NCBI RefSeq assembly: GCF_041438865.1
Contig: NZ_CP109450.1
Location: forward strand, 5,644,501-5,708,500
Length of the DNA: 64,000 nucleotides
Reading direction: 5' to 3'
From: Streptomyces sp. NBC_01471
GTDB lineage: Bacteria; Actinomycetota; Actinomycetes; Streptomycetales; Streptomycetaceae
Below are positions 1 to 7,756 of this stretch, piece by piece (position 1 is the stretch's first letter; every line of letters starts with the position of its first letter). Below the pieces are notes generated by a model. That model ran no database searches. It saw only the letters and a list, made by a program, of their open reading frames with translations, and had not been told where the DNA came from. The translations under genes and the position numbers were made by a program.

Positions 1-357
1 ACGGCGACGCTCTGTGGTAGCGGATACGAACTGGAGTTCGCCCAGCAGTTGCCGGACTCCAGACGGTTCGGAACCCTGTTCACTTACACCAAGTACTCTT
101 CGGGGTCGAACGGCGTCTGCGCACTGTTCGACAACAACACCACCGGTGCGAAGCACATGAAGCTCAAGCTGTGCCCCAACAAGTCCGGCGTAGCCTGCAA
201 GGTCGACGAGGGTACCTACAGCCAGTACGCGGGCCCCTTGAAGTGGGAGGACAGCAACGCGGCTTACGTCATGTGTTCCATGGTCACCGCGCTGATGTGG
301 GACGCGAACGGCAAGGCCATCATCGACCGGGTTGAGTCAGCCACCCTCTGCGACTAA
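1..357 (+). CDS. Secreted spore-associated-protein-like protein (5' partial)
   Basis: The reading frame is open from the first base of the window, so the start and signal peptide are missing; about 118 residues remain, ending at TAA/TAG-type stop at 355-357. The remaining chain starts ATLCGSGYELEF and contains LCPNKSG, EGTYSQYAGPL and a Cys-rich pattern (Cys in LCGSG, GVCAL, LCPN, VACK, VMCSM and the C-terminal TLCD). The Cys spacing and the YSQYAGPL motif resemble Streptomyces spore-associated protein A (SapA) and related small exported proteins, from memory. A role at the cell surface or in the medium is likely; no enzymatic motif is seen. A TTG at 49 could be read as a start, but the conserved frame continues upstream of it. 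Confidence 0.55.
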   Translation, partial: TATLCGSGYELEFAQQLPDSRRFGTLFTYTKYSSGSNGVCALFDNNTTGAKHMKLKLCPNKSGVACKVDEGTYSQYAGPLKWEDSNAAYVMCSMVTALMWDANGKAIIDRVESATLCD

Positions 358-531
358 GACCCATCACGCCATGTAGTCAGAGCGGAGTCACCGCAGGCTC
401 GCGCCGGCGCAGTGATGATCAGTGCTCTGCCCGCGGAGGAGGACCCGCTCGGCAGCATGCCTTATGGCCCTCTGGACTCGATAGCATGACGTCAAAGGCA
501 TGCTCAACACCAAAAGATTGCGTGGGGGAAA

Positions 532-1185
532 GTGGCAGGCACACAACGCCATTCGATATGGCGCGCCGCCCTGGCGGCGACTCTGTTAGGGGCGATGGCA
601 TCGACAGTGACAGCGTGCGGGGCGGGGCACGAAGGCGCTGCTTCCAAGGCTGACACGACGACGCCCGAGGCTCACGCCGAGCCGGGCGGATCGATGAAGT
701 CCCCGCAGGCGGCGACGCCCCAGGCTGGCGCTCTCCAAAACCCTGTCTCCGCCCCAACAGACCGGGGCGAAGACAGGGCGGCCCAGGACGAAGCTGCGGA
801 AGAACGCAGAAACAGCGCACCGTCCGGCGACATCATCACCCAACCTCCCCGCAGTGGCACTCCGCAAGGAGAGGAGAAGTTCGGGAAGGCTGTCGCGACG
901 CAGGGCGACCTGACCGTCTATGCCGCCAGGCGCCACGGCACAACGCTCACCGTGCCGTGCAAAATCACCAATAGCGGTCACCGGCGCGCCTCATACACAT
1001 TTCGAATCCGTGTGACCGGGCCGGATGGATACAACGCCACCGCACAGGCCTCACTGGATGTTGTCGGTCTCTACCCCGGCACATCCTGGCCTACTGAACT
1101 CGCGGTACAGCAGAGCGGTAAGCCTGCGCCGGCTCAGCCGAAGATCACCATCGAGGAACTGCAGCGGACGCCCCACCGACAGTGA
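532..1185 (+). CDS. Putative lipoprotein, unknown function
   Basis: 217 residues from a GTG start at 532, preceded by a purine-rich GGGGGAAA ribosome binding site. The N-terminus has basic residues, a hydrophobic stretch (ALAATLLGAMASTV) and a lipobox-like TVTACG with the acylated Cys near residue 29, so it is predicted to be anchored to the outer face of the membrane. A long low-complexity Ala/Pro/Glu linker (about residues 30-105) leads to a C-terminal beta-rich part (about 118-205, VTCK-like ITNSGHRRASYTFRIRVTGPDG) that looks like the FxLYD/DUF4352-type immunoglobulin-like folds of actinobacterial lipoproteins. The gene stands alone, with decayed IS sequence downstream. Function not recognised. 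Confidence 0.7.
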   Translation: MAGTQRHSIWRAALAATLLGAMASTVTACGAGHEGAASKADTTTPEAHAEPGGSMKSPQAATPQAGALQNPVSAPTDRGEDRAAQDEAAEERRNSAPSGDIITQPPRSGTPQGEEKFGKAVATQGDLTVYAARRHGTTLTVPCKITNSGHRRASYTFRIRVTGPDGYNATAQASLDVVGLYPGTSWPTELAVQQSGKPAPAQPKITIEELQRTPHRQ

Positions 1186-1453
1186 AGTCGTCGCGGATAA
1201 GGCAGCAATATGCCAATTGCGGCGATGGCTCTATGAACTGCCAGTAGGTCGTCGCAGCTTAGATTCGGTGTGTCGGGTTGGGGGAGGCTGGCCTCGAAAT
1301 TTCGTGACGGGCCGTCGGATTCTCCGGCGGCCCGTTTCGACTTGTCGGGTCGGTGACGGTAGGACGATGACCCGGCTGTCACGTCGGGTGTGCGCCGGGT
1401 TCCACGGCTCCAGCGAGCGGTCCGAGTTCGTCGGGGCGGGCTGTTGCCGCTGG

Positions 1454-1838
1454 TCAGTCAGGGTTTGGGACTGCGTCGAGTCGCTGGATCGCGCCTGCGA
1501 TCACGTCGCTCCAGGGCCAGTGATGGGTGAATCTCAGGTGTCGGCGGCGGGCGGTGGTGACGAGGTGGGCGACGGCGGAGAACAGTCGCAGCCGCAGGCG
1601 GTGGGGGCTCCCAGAGCCTCGGCTTGCCGGTCAGGGCAAGCATCGGCAGCCAGGCCAGCAGGTCGAGGCCAAGCTGGACGAACTCCAGCCAGATCTGGTT
1701 CTGCGCGGTGTCGTGCAGAGACAGGTTGCGCAGGCCGGTGGCGCGCGCATTGCGGATACGGTCCTCGGCCCGCGCGCCTGGCGGTGCCGCAGTTCCAGGG
1801 CGGCCATCGGATGGTCGGTGGTGTTGGTGGCGAAGCAG
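1454..1838 (-). pseudogene. IS1380-family transposase, C-terminal remnant
   Basis: Minus-strand sequence reads CFATNTTDHPMAALELRHR, then after a frameshift QNQIWLEFVQLGLDLLAWLPMLALTG, then after another shift HRLRLRLFSAVAHLVTTARR, RRHLRFTHHWPWSDVI and a TGA at 1454-1456. These blocks in this order are the C-terminus of Streptomyces IS1380-family transposases. At least two frameshifts make it inactive. Its left-hand (N-terminal) boundary at 1838 is an IS110 insertion point: the missing upstream codons continue at 5194. Confidence 0.75.
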
Positions 1839-1859
1839 ACACCTCAGGCGCTCAACGTG

Positions 1860-3089
1860 TCAAGCAGCAGCGGCGAGTTCGGTGGGAAACGCGGTCTGCT
1901 CATCGAACAGCGTGTGGTGCTGAAGACAATGGTAGAGCTGGTCGAGCATGCGGTTGAAGAGGTTGCGCTGGGCGGCGGCGTGCCAGTCCCCGTGGTCGTC
2001 GCGGCGTCGCCTGTAGTGCGCCTTGGCGCCCGGTGACGCGGTGATCGAGGCGAAGGCCCAGAGGTAGCCCACGTGGTTGAGCCGGTCGTTCTTCACCCAC
2101 CTGCGGGTGATGCTCGACTTCTTGCCAGAGGCCCTGGTGATGGGTGAGGCCCCGGCGTATGCCTTCAGGCCGCGGGTGTCCGCGAAGCGGGTCTTGTCGT
2201 CTCCGATCTCGGCGAGCGCCCGGGCGCCGAGCTGGATGGCGAGGCCGGGGAAGCTGAGGATGATCTCAGCGTCCGGGTGCTGAGGGAAAGCCTCTTCGAC
2301 CGCCTCGGCAAGGTCGTCGGCGGCGGTGCAGGCGGCCTCCAACTGGACCAGGAGGGCGAGCATTTGCTTGCCTAGCGCGTCCTTGACCAGCGGCGGCTGA
2401 TGAGCGTAGTCGTCGCGGAAGATGTCACGGAGCCGGTCGGCCTCGGCGGAGATGCCACGCTTGCGGCCGGCCCGCTTGAGTGCGGCCTCCAACTGCGTGC
2501 GGGTCAGCCGCGAGGCCCGGGTCAAAGCCGGGGCGGCCTTGAGGAGCTCCTGGGCCTCTGGCCGGCACAGACCGTTGCGCCAGGGCTCGAAGGCCGCCAG
2601 GGCGGCCGGGTAGTACTCCCGCAGCAGGGAGCGGAGCTGGTTAGAGAGCTGCTGCCGGTTCCAGAATGAGTCCTGCTGAGCGCGAGCGAGGGCGGCGATG
2701 GCGCGGCCGAGGTCGCTGTCGTTGGGCAGCGTCCGGTGGGCGTGCATGTCGGTGCGCAGGATGTTCGCCAGGACGAGGGCGTCGCCAGGGTCGGACTTCT
2801 TGCGTGAGACGGAAGTCCGGTCGCGGTAGCGGGCGGCGGCCATTGGGTTGATCGCGTAGACCTGCCGTTTGCCAGTCCGCAGCACGGCGACCAGCAGTCC
2901 GCGGGAGGTCTCGATGGCGACCGGGATCGGGTTCTCCGCCCTGTCGCCGTACTCGGCGAGCAGGTCCAGCAGGACCTTGTAGCCAGCCACGTCGTCCGTG
3001 ATGTGTCGTTTCGCCAGTAACTGGCCGCTGTCGTCGACCAGTGCGACGTCGTGCGTGCGCTCGGCCCAGTCGATTCCGCAGTAGATCAA
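1860..3089 (-). CDS. IS110-family transposase (DEDD recombinase)
   Basis: 409 residues. The start chosen is TTG at 3089, which has an AGGGAGG ribosome binding site six bases upstream and gives the typical IS110 N-terminus LIYCGIDWAERTHDVAL; the longer upstream frame has no family similarity. The N-terminal RuvC-like DEDD domain shows D of CGIDWAE, E of VAIETSRG and the KSDPGDALVLA motif (two acidic residues). The C-terminal Transposase_20 part shows SFPGLAIQLGARALAEIGD and the KAYAGASPITRASGKKS block with the conserved Ser. It acts as a site-specific recombinase guided by a bridge RNA in well-studied relatives. The gene appears intact, but the 5' non-coding region that should encode the RNA is split by another element. 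Confidence 0.9.
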   Translation of the reverse strand: MIYCGIDWAERTHDVALVDDSGQLLAKRHITDDVAGYKVLLDLLAEYGDRAENPIPVAIETSRGLLVAVLRTGKRQVYAINPMAAARYRDRTSVSRKKSDPGDALVLANILRTDMHAHRTLPNDSDLGRAIAALARAQQDSFWNRQQLSNQLRSLLREYYPAALAAFEPWRNGLCRPEAQELLKAAPALTRASRLTRTQLEAALKRAGRKRGISAEADRLRDIFRDDYAHQPPLVKDALGKQMLALLVQLEAACTAADDLAEAVEEAFPQHPDAEIILSFPGLAIQLGARALAEIGDDKTRFADTRGLKAYAGASPITRASGKKSSITRRWVKNDRLNHVGYLWAFASITASPGAKAHYRRRRDDHGDWHAAAQRNLFNRMLDQLYHCLQHHTLFDEQTAFPTELAAAA

Positions 3090-3386
3090 GACGTTCCTCC
3101 CTATAGCGCTGTTCGTGCTGGTCACGAGCTCATGCGGAACCACGCAGCGACCTAATCCCTGGACTCGACACGGGGGCCGGTCCGCCACCTCAGTAGCTGT
3201 TCGTGGCACCAGCTCGCCCCACGGGACTCGGTCTATGCGGGAGCTCGAATCAGCTCGGGCTCAACGAGAGGTCACCGTGGTGCGGGCTCGCACCACCAAC
3301 ACCAACGAGTGTTCATGGATTGGGTGTTGACGCTCGCAGGTGTCGGGCGTCGCCGCTCTACATGCAGGCGCAGAGCCTGGTGATGT
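3090..3386 (-). ncRNA. IS110 5' non-coding region, candidate bridge-RNA region (proximal part)
   Basis: About 297 bp upstream of the IS110 transposase start carry no credible gene. In IS110-group elements this 5' end encodes the bridge RNA (established for IS621). Here the distal part of the same region lies at 4993-5191, beyond an inserted IS5-family element. The distal part contains a clear hairpin (GTGGGCG ... CGCCCAC around 5101-5124). Whether a full bridge RNA can still be made cannot be judged by eye. Confidence 0.3.
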
Positions 3387-3512
3387 CTAGGCCGTTTCGT
3401 TCGGATCACCCACTGCGGTTGCGTGGTTACGAGATCCAGGGCGCACGAGGCACTTGTGAATGCAGATGGCGCCAAAAAGCTGTCGCGGCGCACTTGGCCT
3501 CCCTGATACGAC

Positions 3513-3992
3513 ATGGGGATGATTACTGAAGTCCTTGATCCAACGGACCGTCTGATTGCTGAGCGGGCGTGCGAGCGCCTCATCGTCGAGTTCGTCCACA
3601 AGCTCGACCTCGGCGACCCAGGGGAGGTTGCAGAGCTGTTCACTGATGTCGGGGTCTGGGAGTGGGCGGAGGGAGACCGCCGCGTCCAGGGCCGCGATGC
3701 ACTTCGGTCTTATTTCGCTGGCCGACCTGCGGATAGGCTCTCGCGCCGGATATGCACGAACATCCTGGTCAATGTCACATCCGAGAAAACAGCCACGGCC
3801 ACCACCTACTTCACGACCTATCGTGTCGATGGACACACCGATGGCTACGTGCCCCCACGAGCCCCTACGCAGGTGGGCCACTACGAGGACACGTTCCTCA
3901 AGGTCGACGACCTGTGGCTTCTCAGTTCTCGTTCCTTGTTTCTGGCCTTCGCCGGCCCAACTGAGCACCTTGAACCAGCTGGCAAGCCGTGA
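3513..3992 (+). CDS. SnoaL-like / NTF2-fold protein, IS passenger
   Basis: 159 residues from ATG at 3513 (a second in-frame ATG follows two codons later; no strong ribosome binding site). The chain shows the SnoaL-like pattern: an N-terminal helix (DRLIAERACERLIVEFVHKLDLGD), then AELFTDVGVWEWAEGDRRVQGRDALRSYFAG, then TNILVNVTSEKTATATTYFTTY and a terminal GHYEDTFLKVDDLWLLSSRSL. Members are NTF2-fold isomerases, hydroxylases, dehydratases or ligand-binding proteins; the precise substrate cannot be read. It lies wholly inside the inverted repeats of an IS5-family element and converges on the transposase pseudogene, so it is probably cargo moved by the element. Confidence 0.75.
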   Translation: MGMITEVLDPTDRLIAERACERLIVEFVHKLDLGDPGEVAELFTDVGVWEWAEGDRRVQGRDALRSYFAGRPADRLSRRICTNILVNVTSEKTATATTYFTTYRVDGHTDGYVPPRAPTQVGHYEDTFLKVDDLWLLSSRSLFLAFAGPTEHLEPAGKP

Positions 3993-4106
3993 TCCCCGCT
4001 CCATCTGACGAGATGGGTGGGCCGTAGGGAGAAACGTCGTGCGTCCGTCGGCGTCTGGTCCGTCCACAAGGGCGATCCATCCGCGTAGCCCAGCAGCACT
4101 CACCGG

Positions 4107-4951
4107 TCAGCGAGCGGACCAGAGGAAGATGCCTGCGATGTGGAGTCCGGCCAGGTAGATGGTTGCTGTCTTTTCATAGCGGGTGGCGATGCCTCGCCAC
4201 TGTTTGAGTCGGTTGATACATCGTTCGACGACGTTGCGCTGTTTGTAGATCTAGCGATCGAAGGCGGGGGGCCTGCCTCCGCGACTACCTCGGCGAAGGC
4301 GATGGCCCTGCTGGTTTGCCGGAACGGGGATCACCGCTTGGATACCGCGCTTGCGCAGGTATTCGCGAATGGCTCGCGAGGAGTAAGCCTTGTCGGCCAG
4401 AACCATATCCGGCCTGGTCCGAGGTCGCCCTCGTGGCCGGGGAACACGGAGTCGGGCCATCACGTCCGCGAATGCGGGCGCGTCGCCAGCCTGCCCCGCG
4501 GTGAGATGAAATGCCAGGGGACGGCACCGACCGTCGGCGACGAGGTGAATCTTTGTGGTCAAACCGCCGCGAGAGCGTCCGATGGCACGGTCGTCCGGTT
4601 CGCTGGCCGGGGCCCCCTTTTGCGGGCCCCGGCTGCGTGCTGGTGAGCGCGGACGATCGTGGAGTCCACCGAGACGACCCAGTGGAGGTCCTCGTCGGCA
4701 TCAGCCCTGGCCATCAATACGTTGAACACGCGCTCCCAGGTGCCATCAATGGCCCACATCCGCAGTCGGTTGTAGACGCCGCGCCAGTTGCCGTACCTCT
4801 CCGGAAGATGGACCCACTGCGAGCCGGTCTGGAACTTGAAGGCGATGGCGTCGATCACCTCGCGGTGATCCCGCCACCGGCCACCCCGCTTCGGCGCCCG
4901 ATCCGGAAGCAAAGGTTCAATCCGCGCCCACTGCGCATCAGTCAACGGCAC
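4107..4951 (-). pseudogene. IS5-family (IS427 group) transposase, two frames plus a nonsense codon
   Basis: First frame (from a GTG at 4951 or TTG at 4945; ATG at 4996 lies outside the inverted repeat): VPLTDAQWARIEPLLPDR, RGGRWRDHREVIDAIAFKF, DLHWVVSVDSTIVRAHQHAAG. At an AAAAGGGGG run a -1 frameshift continues as KGAPASEPDDRAIGRSRGG, LTTKIHLVADGRCRPLAFHL and ADKAYSSRAIREYL, as in the programmed frameshifting of this group. An in-frame TAG at 4251-4253 then replaces the codon before IYKQRNVVERCINRLKQWRG, so the catalytic Glu lies beyond a stop. The true end is TGA at 4107-4109. The nonsense codon makes it inactive unless suppressed. Confidence 0.8.
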
Positions 4952-4992
4952 TCCCAGAGTAACGATCAGATGATCCAAACGAAACGGCCTAG

Positions 4993-5191
4993 GCATCCGC
5001 CCGGCACCCGCGGGCACCAACACCGTCACCTCGTTGTGGTGGGCTGCGAGGGACACCTGAGGCCGCGCGATCTGCTTCGAGGCGTCGAGGCCAGGTCAGT
5101 CGTGGGCGTCCGTCCGGCGCCCACGCAGCCCACACCACTCGAACAGTCCGCCTGGCTACCCGTACCGACGGGCTGTTCTTAACTCCGGATT
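4993..5191 (-). other. Distal part of the IS110 5' non-coding end
   Basis: About 200 bp with no gene, between the right end of the IS5-family element (CTAG to 4992) and the IS110 left boundary (core AG at 5192-5193). It contains an inverted repeat GTGGGCG/CGCCCAC and a second short one (CCCGTACCGACGGG). By position this is the outer end of the IS110 element, where the bridge RNA of IS110-group elements starts. Confidence 0.35.
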
Positions 5192-5193
5192 AG

Positions 5194-5318
5194 GTCAGCC
5201 GGAATCCGTCGGCGTCGGTGAACCGCAACTGGGCTGCCAGGTGCGGCCGTTCCTTGCGGACAATCAGCCGCATCCCTCTCGGCCAGCCCTTCAGGACGTC
5301 GCCATCGAGCTCGGCGGT
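5194..5318 (-). pseudogene. IS1380-family transposase, middle fragment
   Basis: The minus strand reads TAELDGDVLKGWPRGMR, LIVRKERPHLAAQLRFTDAD and GFRLT, the block that follows GGEIRDGAWVAELDG in IS1380-family transposases. It joins the N-terminal piece (6796-7115) on one side through a CTAG that contains a TAG stop in place of the usual Trp codon, and the C-terminal piece (1454-1838) on the other. Confidence 0.75.
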
Positions 5319-5396
5319 CTAGGTCGTGTTGCGAAAGTCGATCAAGGTCCAGCTAATCGAGTGCGAGAGCACAGCTGCACTGGCATACTCCGCGCG

Positions 5397-5861
5397 GTGA
5401 CTACCCACCACAGCTCTGGCCCGGCCCTGATGACCGGCGCACGCGACGCCGAACTCAACGAACGTCTGAATGCCGAACTCATCGCCTTCAACGCTGCCGC
5501 GACAGGTTCGGCCGATCGCGACATGTTTTCAGTCAAGGTCACCGATGAAGCCGGTGAGTTGATCGGCGGCTTGGCTGCCTGGACCTGGGGCGGTTTGTGC
5601 GGCATCGAACTGATGTGGGTGCGCGAGGGTGACCGCAAGGATGGATGGGGCAGCAGGATCCTGCATGCTGCCGAGGCCGAGGCCCAGCGGCGCGGCTGTG
5701 ACCGCGTAGCTGTCTCTTCCTTCACCTTTCAGGCTCCAGACTTCTACCAGCGGCACGGCTATGTCGAGACCGGCCGAACCCTGGGGTTTCCCGGTGGACA
5801 TGCGGATGTGCACATGTTCAAGCCGCTGACGTCCGGGCTTGCGGCGTCGGACGAGGGGTGA
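5397..5861 (+). CDS. GNAT family N-acetyltransferase, IS passenger
   Basis: 154 residues from GTG at 5397; an ATG at 5430 is an alternative start. The frame stays open upstream to 5241, but that part lies outside the inverted repeat and overlaps the IS1380 remnant. GNAT signatures are DEAGELIGGLAAWTWGGLCG, the core strand ELMWVREGDR, the acetyl-CoA loop KDGWGSRILHAAEAEAQRRG (Q/RxxGxG/A type) and the C-terminal SSFTFQAPDFYQRHGYVETG. The substrate is unknown; similar small Streptomyces GNATs act on small molecules such as antibiotics or polyamines. It sits within an IS5-family element as cargo. Confidence 0.8.
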   Translation: MTTHHSSGPALMTGARDAELNERLNAELIAFNAAATGSADRDMFSVKVTDEAGELIGGLAAWTWGGLCGIELMWVREGDRKDGWGSRILHAAEAEAQRRGCDRVAVSSFTFQAPDFYQRHGYVETGRTLGFPGGHADVHMFKPLTSGLAASDEG

Positions 5862-5870
5862 ACGCTTGTC

Positions 5871-6746
5871 TCACAGCCACTCGTTGATCGCGGCGATCAG
5901 CACGGTTGCTTCGTAACGGACGGCGAGCTTGTCGTATCTTGTCGCCACGGCCCGGTGCCGCTTCAGGCGGTTGATTCCGCATTCGACCGCGTGACGCTCG
6001 CGGTAGTCGTCAGGGTCGAAGTGCGGGGGCCGGCCGCCGCGGGAGCCGAGCTTCTGGCGGTTTCGTGCCTGGTCGGCCTTGTCCGGGATGGTGCAGCGGA
6101 TTCCTCGGTGACGTAGGTAGGCGCGGTTCCTACGGGAGGCGTACGCCTTGTCCGCGCGGACCCGATCGGGGCGGACGCGTGGCCGGCCTGGTCCGATGCG
6201 GGGCACGCGGACTTTCTTCAGTACCGATTCGAATTGCGGTGAGTCCCCGCGCTGCCCTGCTGTGATCACGATCGACATGGGTTTCTGGCCTTGCTCGACG
6301 GCCAGGTGCAGCTTGGTGGTGAACCCGCCGCGTGAGCGACCCAGGCCATGATCGCCAGGCTCGATGAAGACACCGCCCGGTGGTTCCTTCTGCAGGTCAC
6401 CCTGCTTGCGGGCGCCGGCCGCATGCTGATGAGCGCGGCACACGGTCGAGTCGACGCTCAGATCCCATGTGATCAAACCCTTCACGTCGGCCAGGGACTG
6501 GAGCCGGGTAAGGATCCGCTGCCAGGTTCCGTCCCGCTGCCATCGGCGGAAGAGGTCGTAGATCCGGTACCACGGCCCGTACTCGACCGGCACGTCCCGC
6601 CACGGAACACCGGTCCGGACCCGGAACCGTATGCCGTCGATCAGCAGCCGCCGGGACCAAACGGGCGGCCGCCCCGTCTTCGCTCCCTTCGGCAACAACG
6701 GTTCCAACATCGCCCACTGCTCATCCGTGAGATCTCCCCGCCCCAT
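5871..6746 (-). CDS. IS5-family transposase, intact
   Basis: 291 residues, ATG at 6746. Single-frame IS5/IS427-type DDE transposase. The N-terminal domain is MGRGDLTDEQWAMLEPLLP. The first catalytic Asp is in LSVDSTVCRAHQHAAGARK, the second in VRADKAYASRRNRAYLRHRG, and the Glu in RHAVECGINRLKRHRAVAT. Length is normal and no frameshift is seen, so it may be active and could mobilise the GNAT gene with it. Confidence 0.92.
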   Translation of the reverse strand: MGRGDLTDEQWAMLEPLLPKGAKTGRPPVWSRRLLIDGIRFRVRTGVPWRDVPVEYGPWYRIYDLFRRWQRDGTWQRILTRLQSLADVKGLITWDLSVDSTVCRAHQHAAGARKQGDLQKEPPGGVFIEPGDHGLGRSRGGFTTKLHLAVEQGQKPMSIVITAGQRGDSPQFESVLKKVRVPRIGPGRPRVRPDRVRADKAYASRRNRAYLRHRGIRCTIPDKADQARNRQKLGSRGGRPPHFDPDDYRERHAVECGINRLKRHRAVATRYDKLAVRYEATVLIAAINEWL

Positions 6747-6795
6747 GAACCGTGATCATTCAGAGCTTGTGATCCACTTTCGACACACGGCCTAG

Positions 6796-7115
6796 GCGCC
6801 TTCGCGGATCTCGCCGCCGGGCTCGACGGTCGGCGTCCAGGCGGAGGCGGGGGCCTTCAGAACGGCCTGGTGAATGGTGTCGGTGATGGTCATCCCGACC
6901 GAGTGCGACAGCCACCCGGCCCCGCTTCGAGAGCCAGGCGACGAACTCGTGGGTGCCGCCCGCGGAGTCCGTACGAATCAGTGTGGACCAGCCGCGCCGG
7001 TGACGTTTTTGGAGCTGGACCAAGGCGAGTTGGGTGGTGGTGATCTGGTCGGCAGCGGTGTTGCTGCCCATGTTCCCAGGCCGTAGCAGCGCTGCCACCG
7101 GCTCCCCGGCACCGC
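6796..7115 (-). pseudogene. IS1380-family transposase, N-terminal-half remnant
   Basis: Minus-strand translation gives GEPVAALLRPGNMGSNTAAD, TQLALVQLQKRHRRGWSTLI, RTDSAGGTHEFVAWLSKRGR and, after a frameshift, ASAWTPTVEPGGEIREGA. This is the central DDE region of IS1380-family transposases. Sequence before GEPVAALL is not recognisable, so the extreme N-terminus is lost. The right end in protein terms (6796) abuts the CTAG of the GNAT-carrying element. Confidence 0.75.
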
Positions 7116-7194
7116 ATCACCGCGCCGCCGGTCGGCCGGGCCAGGACGCCGAGCGCTTCCTCGCCACCTTCGAGGCCGCTGGCTGAACGATCTG

Positions 7195-7391
7195 ATCAGT
7201 GGGCTCGTCGCAACGAGCTCTTCGTCTACGTCCTCCAGGCCCGCCCTGCGCAAGAACTCGGAGGCGTCCCTCCGGTTGTGGGCAACCCCAAGGTCCTCGG
7301 CGCCAGCGCGTACACGGCGGCCGCCAGACGGGTCCGGTGGATATACGGTGACCTGCGGTGCCATGCCTCCAGCGTGCTCTGACTCTGTCAT
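7195..7391 (-). pseudogene. Truncated conserved Streptomyces hypothetical gene
   Basis: ATG at 7391 overlaps the upstream DUF6233 stop in an ATGA. The reading is MTESEHAGGMAPQVTVYPPD, then GGRRVRAGAEDLGVAHNRRD, ASEFLRRAGLEDVDEELVAT and SPLI. From memory, a common Streptomyces small protein has this pattern and continues SPLIEWRGGGPE; here it breaks off after SPLI into unrelated sequence running into the IS1380 remnant. The frame stays open to 6978 but without family similarity. Probably inactivated by the IS insertion or its decay. Confidence 0.5.
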
Positions 7392-7756
7392 TCCAGCACC
7401 CCGAGGACGGTGTCCGGCCGGCACTTATCGCAAGGCGTCGCGCCGTCGGTTGTCAGCGCCTGAAGGGCCTGCGCGCGGTTGATGGCCTTGGTGCGCACGT
7501 GGTCGACCTTGATCCCCCAGCAGATGTCCGCGCGGTCTCCGAGCGTCGTGTGAACGGTGACGGTGCCTTGAGCCCGGTCGCGAGCGGCGACCCATTCGGG
7601 CGGGGGCTGTGCCGCACGCTCGCGGCGCAGCTCTTCCTCCGTCTCTCGCTGTCGCGCCTCGGCGAGCCAGTGGTCCGTCCGAGCCAGATCCTGCACCTGA
7701 ACTCGGCGATGGAACTCAAGTAGCTCGATCTCCGAGGCCGCCGACCATTCGCTCAT
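7388..7756 (-). CDS. DUF6233 family protein
   Basis: 122 residues, ATG at 7756. An N-terminal amphipathic helix rich in Arg/Glu (LAEARQRETEEELRRERAAQ) leads to PPPEWVAARDR, then a small beta/Cys domain ending TPCDKCRPDTVLGVLE. The PPPEW and CxxCRPDTxLGxLE motifs define DUF6233, a small protein family largely confined to Streptomyces and relatives; its function is unknown. It overlaps the next (truncated) gene by four bases and was presumably cotranscribed with it. Confidence 0.75.
   Translation of the reverse strand: MSEWSAASEIELLEFHRRVQVQDLARTDHWLAEARQRETEEELRRERAAQPPPEWVAARDRAQGTVTVHTTLGDRADICWGIKVDHVRTKAINRAQALQALTTDGATPCDKCRPDTVLGVLE

Larger units (their letters stand above)
3387..4992. 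mobile_element. IS5-family (IS427-like) element carrying a SnoaL-like gene
   Basis: Bounded by CTAG at 3387-3390 and 4989-4992. Just inside are inverted repeats: reading inward, the left end is GCCGTTTCGTTCGGATCA (3391-3408) and the right end is GCCGTTTCGTTTGGATCA (4988-4971), one mismatch in 18. CTAG is a typical IS5/IS427-type target duplication. The transposase starts next to the right end, points left and ends at 4107. Between its 3' end and the left end are about 700 bp holding an unrelated convergent gene (SnoaL-like, 3513-3992). Element length is about 1.6 kb against the usual 0.8-1 kb for this group. Confidence 0.7.
1839..5193 (-). mobile_element. IS110-family element (interrupted by an IS5-family element), inserted in IS1380 remnant
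   Basis: The IS1380 frame stops being recognisable at 1838 and resumes at 5194. Removing 1839-5193 joins GCGAAGC-AG (ends 1838) to GTCAGCCGG (starts 5194), which restores the codons ...FRLT-CFATNT... of the transposase. The shared dinucleotide AG (CT on the transposase strand) is what an IS110-type recombinase would leave as its core. The only recombinase gene inside that fits is the IS110 transposase at 1860-3089. The element is 3,355 bp, but 1,602 bp of that is a later IS5-family insertion (3391-4992 with one CTAG), so the original IS110 was about 1,753 bp. Confidence 0.6.
5319..6795. mobile_element. IS5-family element carrying a GNAT acetyltransferase gene
   Basis: Flanked by CTAG at 5319-5322 and 6792-6795. 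The inward-reading ends are GTCGTGTTGCGAAAGTCGAT (5323 on) and GCCGTGTGTCGAAAGTGGAT (6791 downward), an imperfect inverted repeat with four mismatches in 20. Removing the element and one CTAG rejoins the IS1380 transposase frame. Inside, the transposase (5871-6746, minus) starts next to the right end and a GNAT gene (5397-5861, plus) lies between its 3' end and the left inverted repeat; the two genes converge with 9 bp between them. This is the same plan as the element at 3387-4992. Confidence 0.7.

Noticed and set aside
3380..3420. ATGTCTAGGCCGTTTCGTTC looked like a second truncated start of the IS5 transposase (MSRPFR)
   Set aside because: It is the left inverted repeat of the element; the apparent MPRPFR start of the transposase at 4996 arises because the right inverted repeat carries the same bases.
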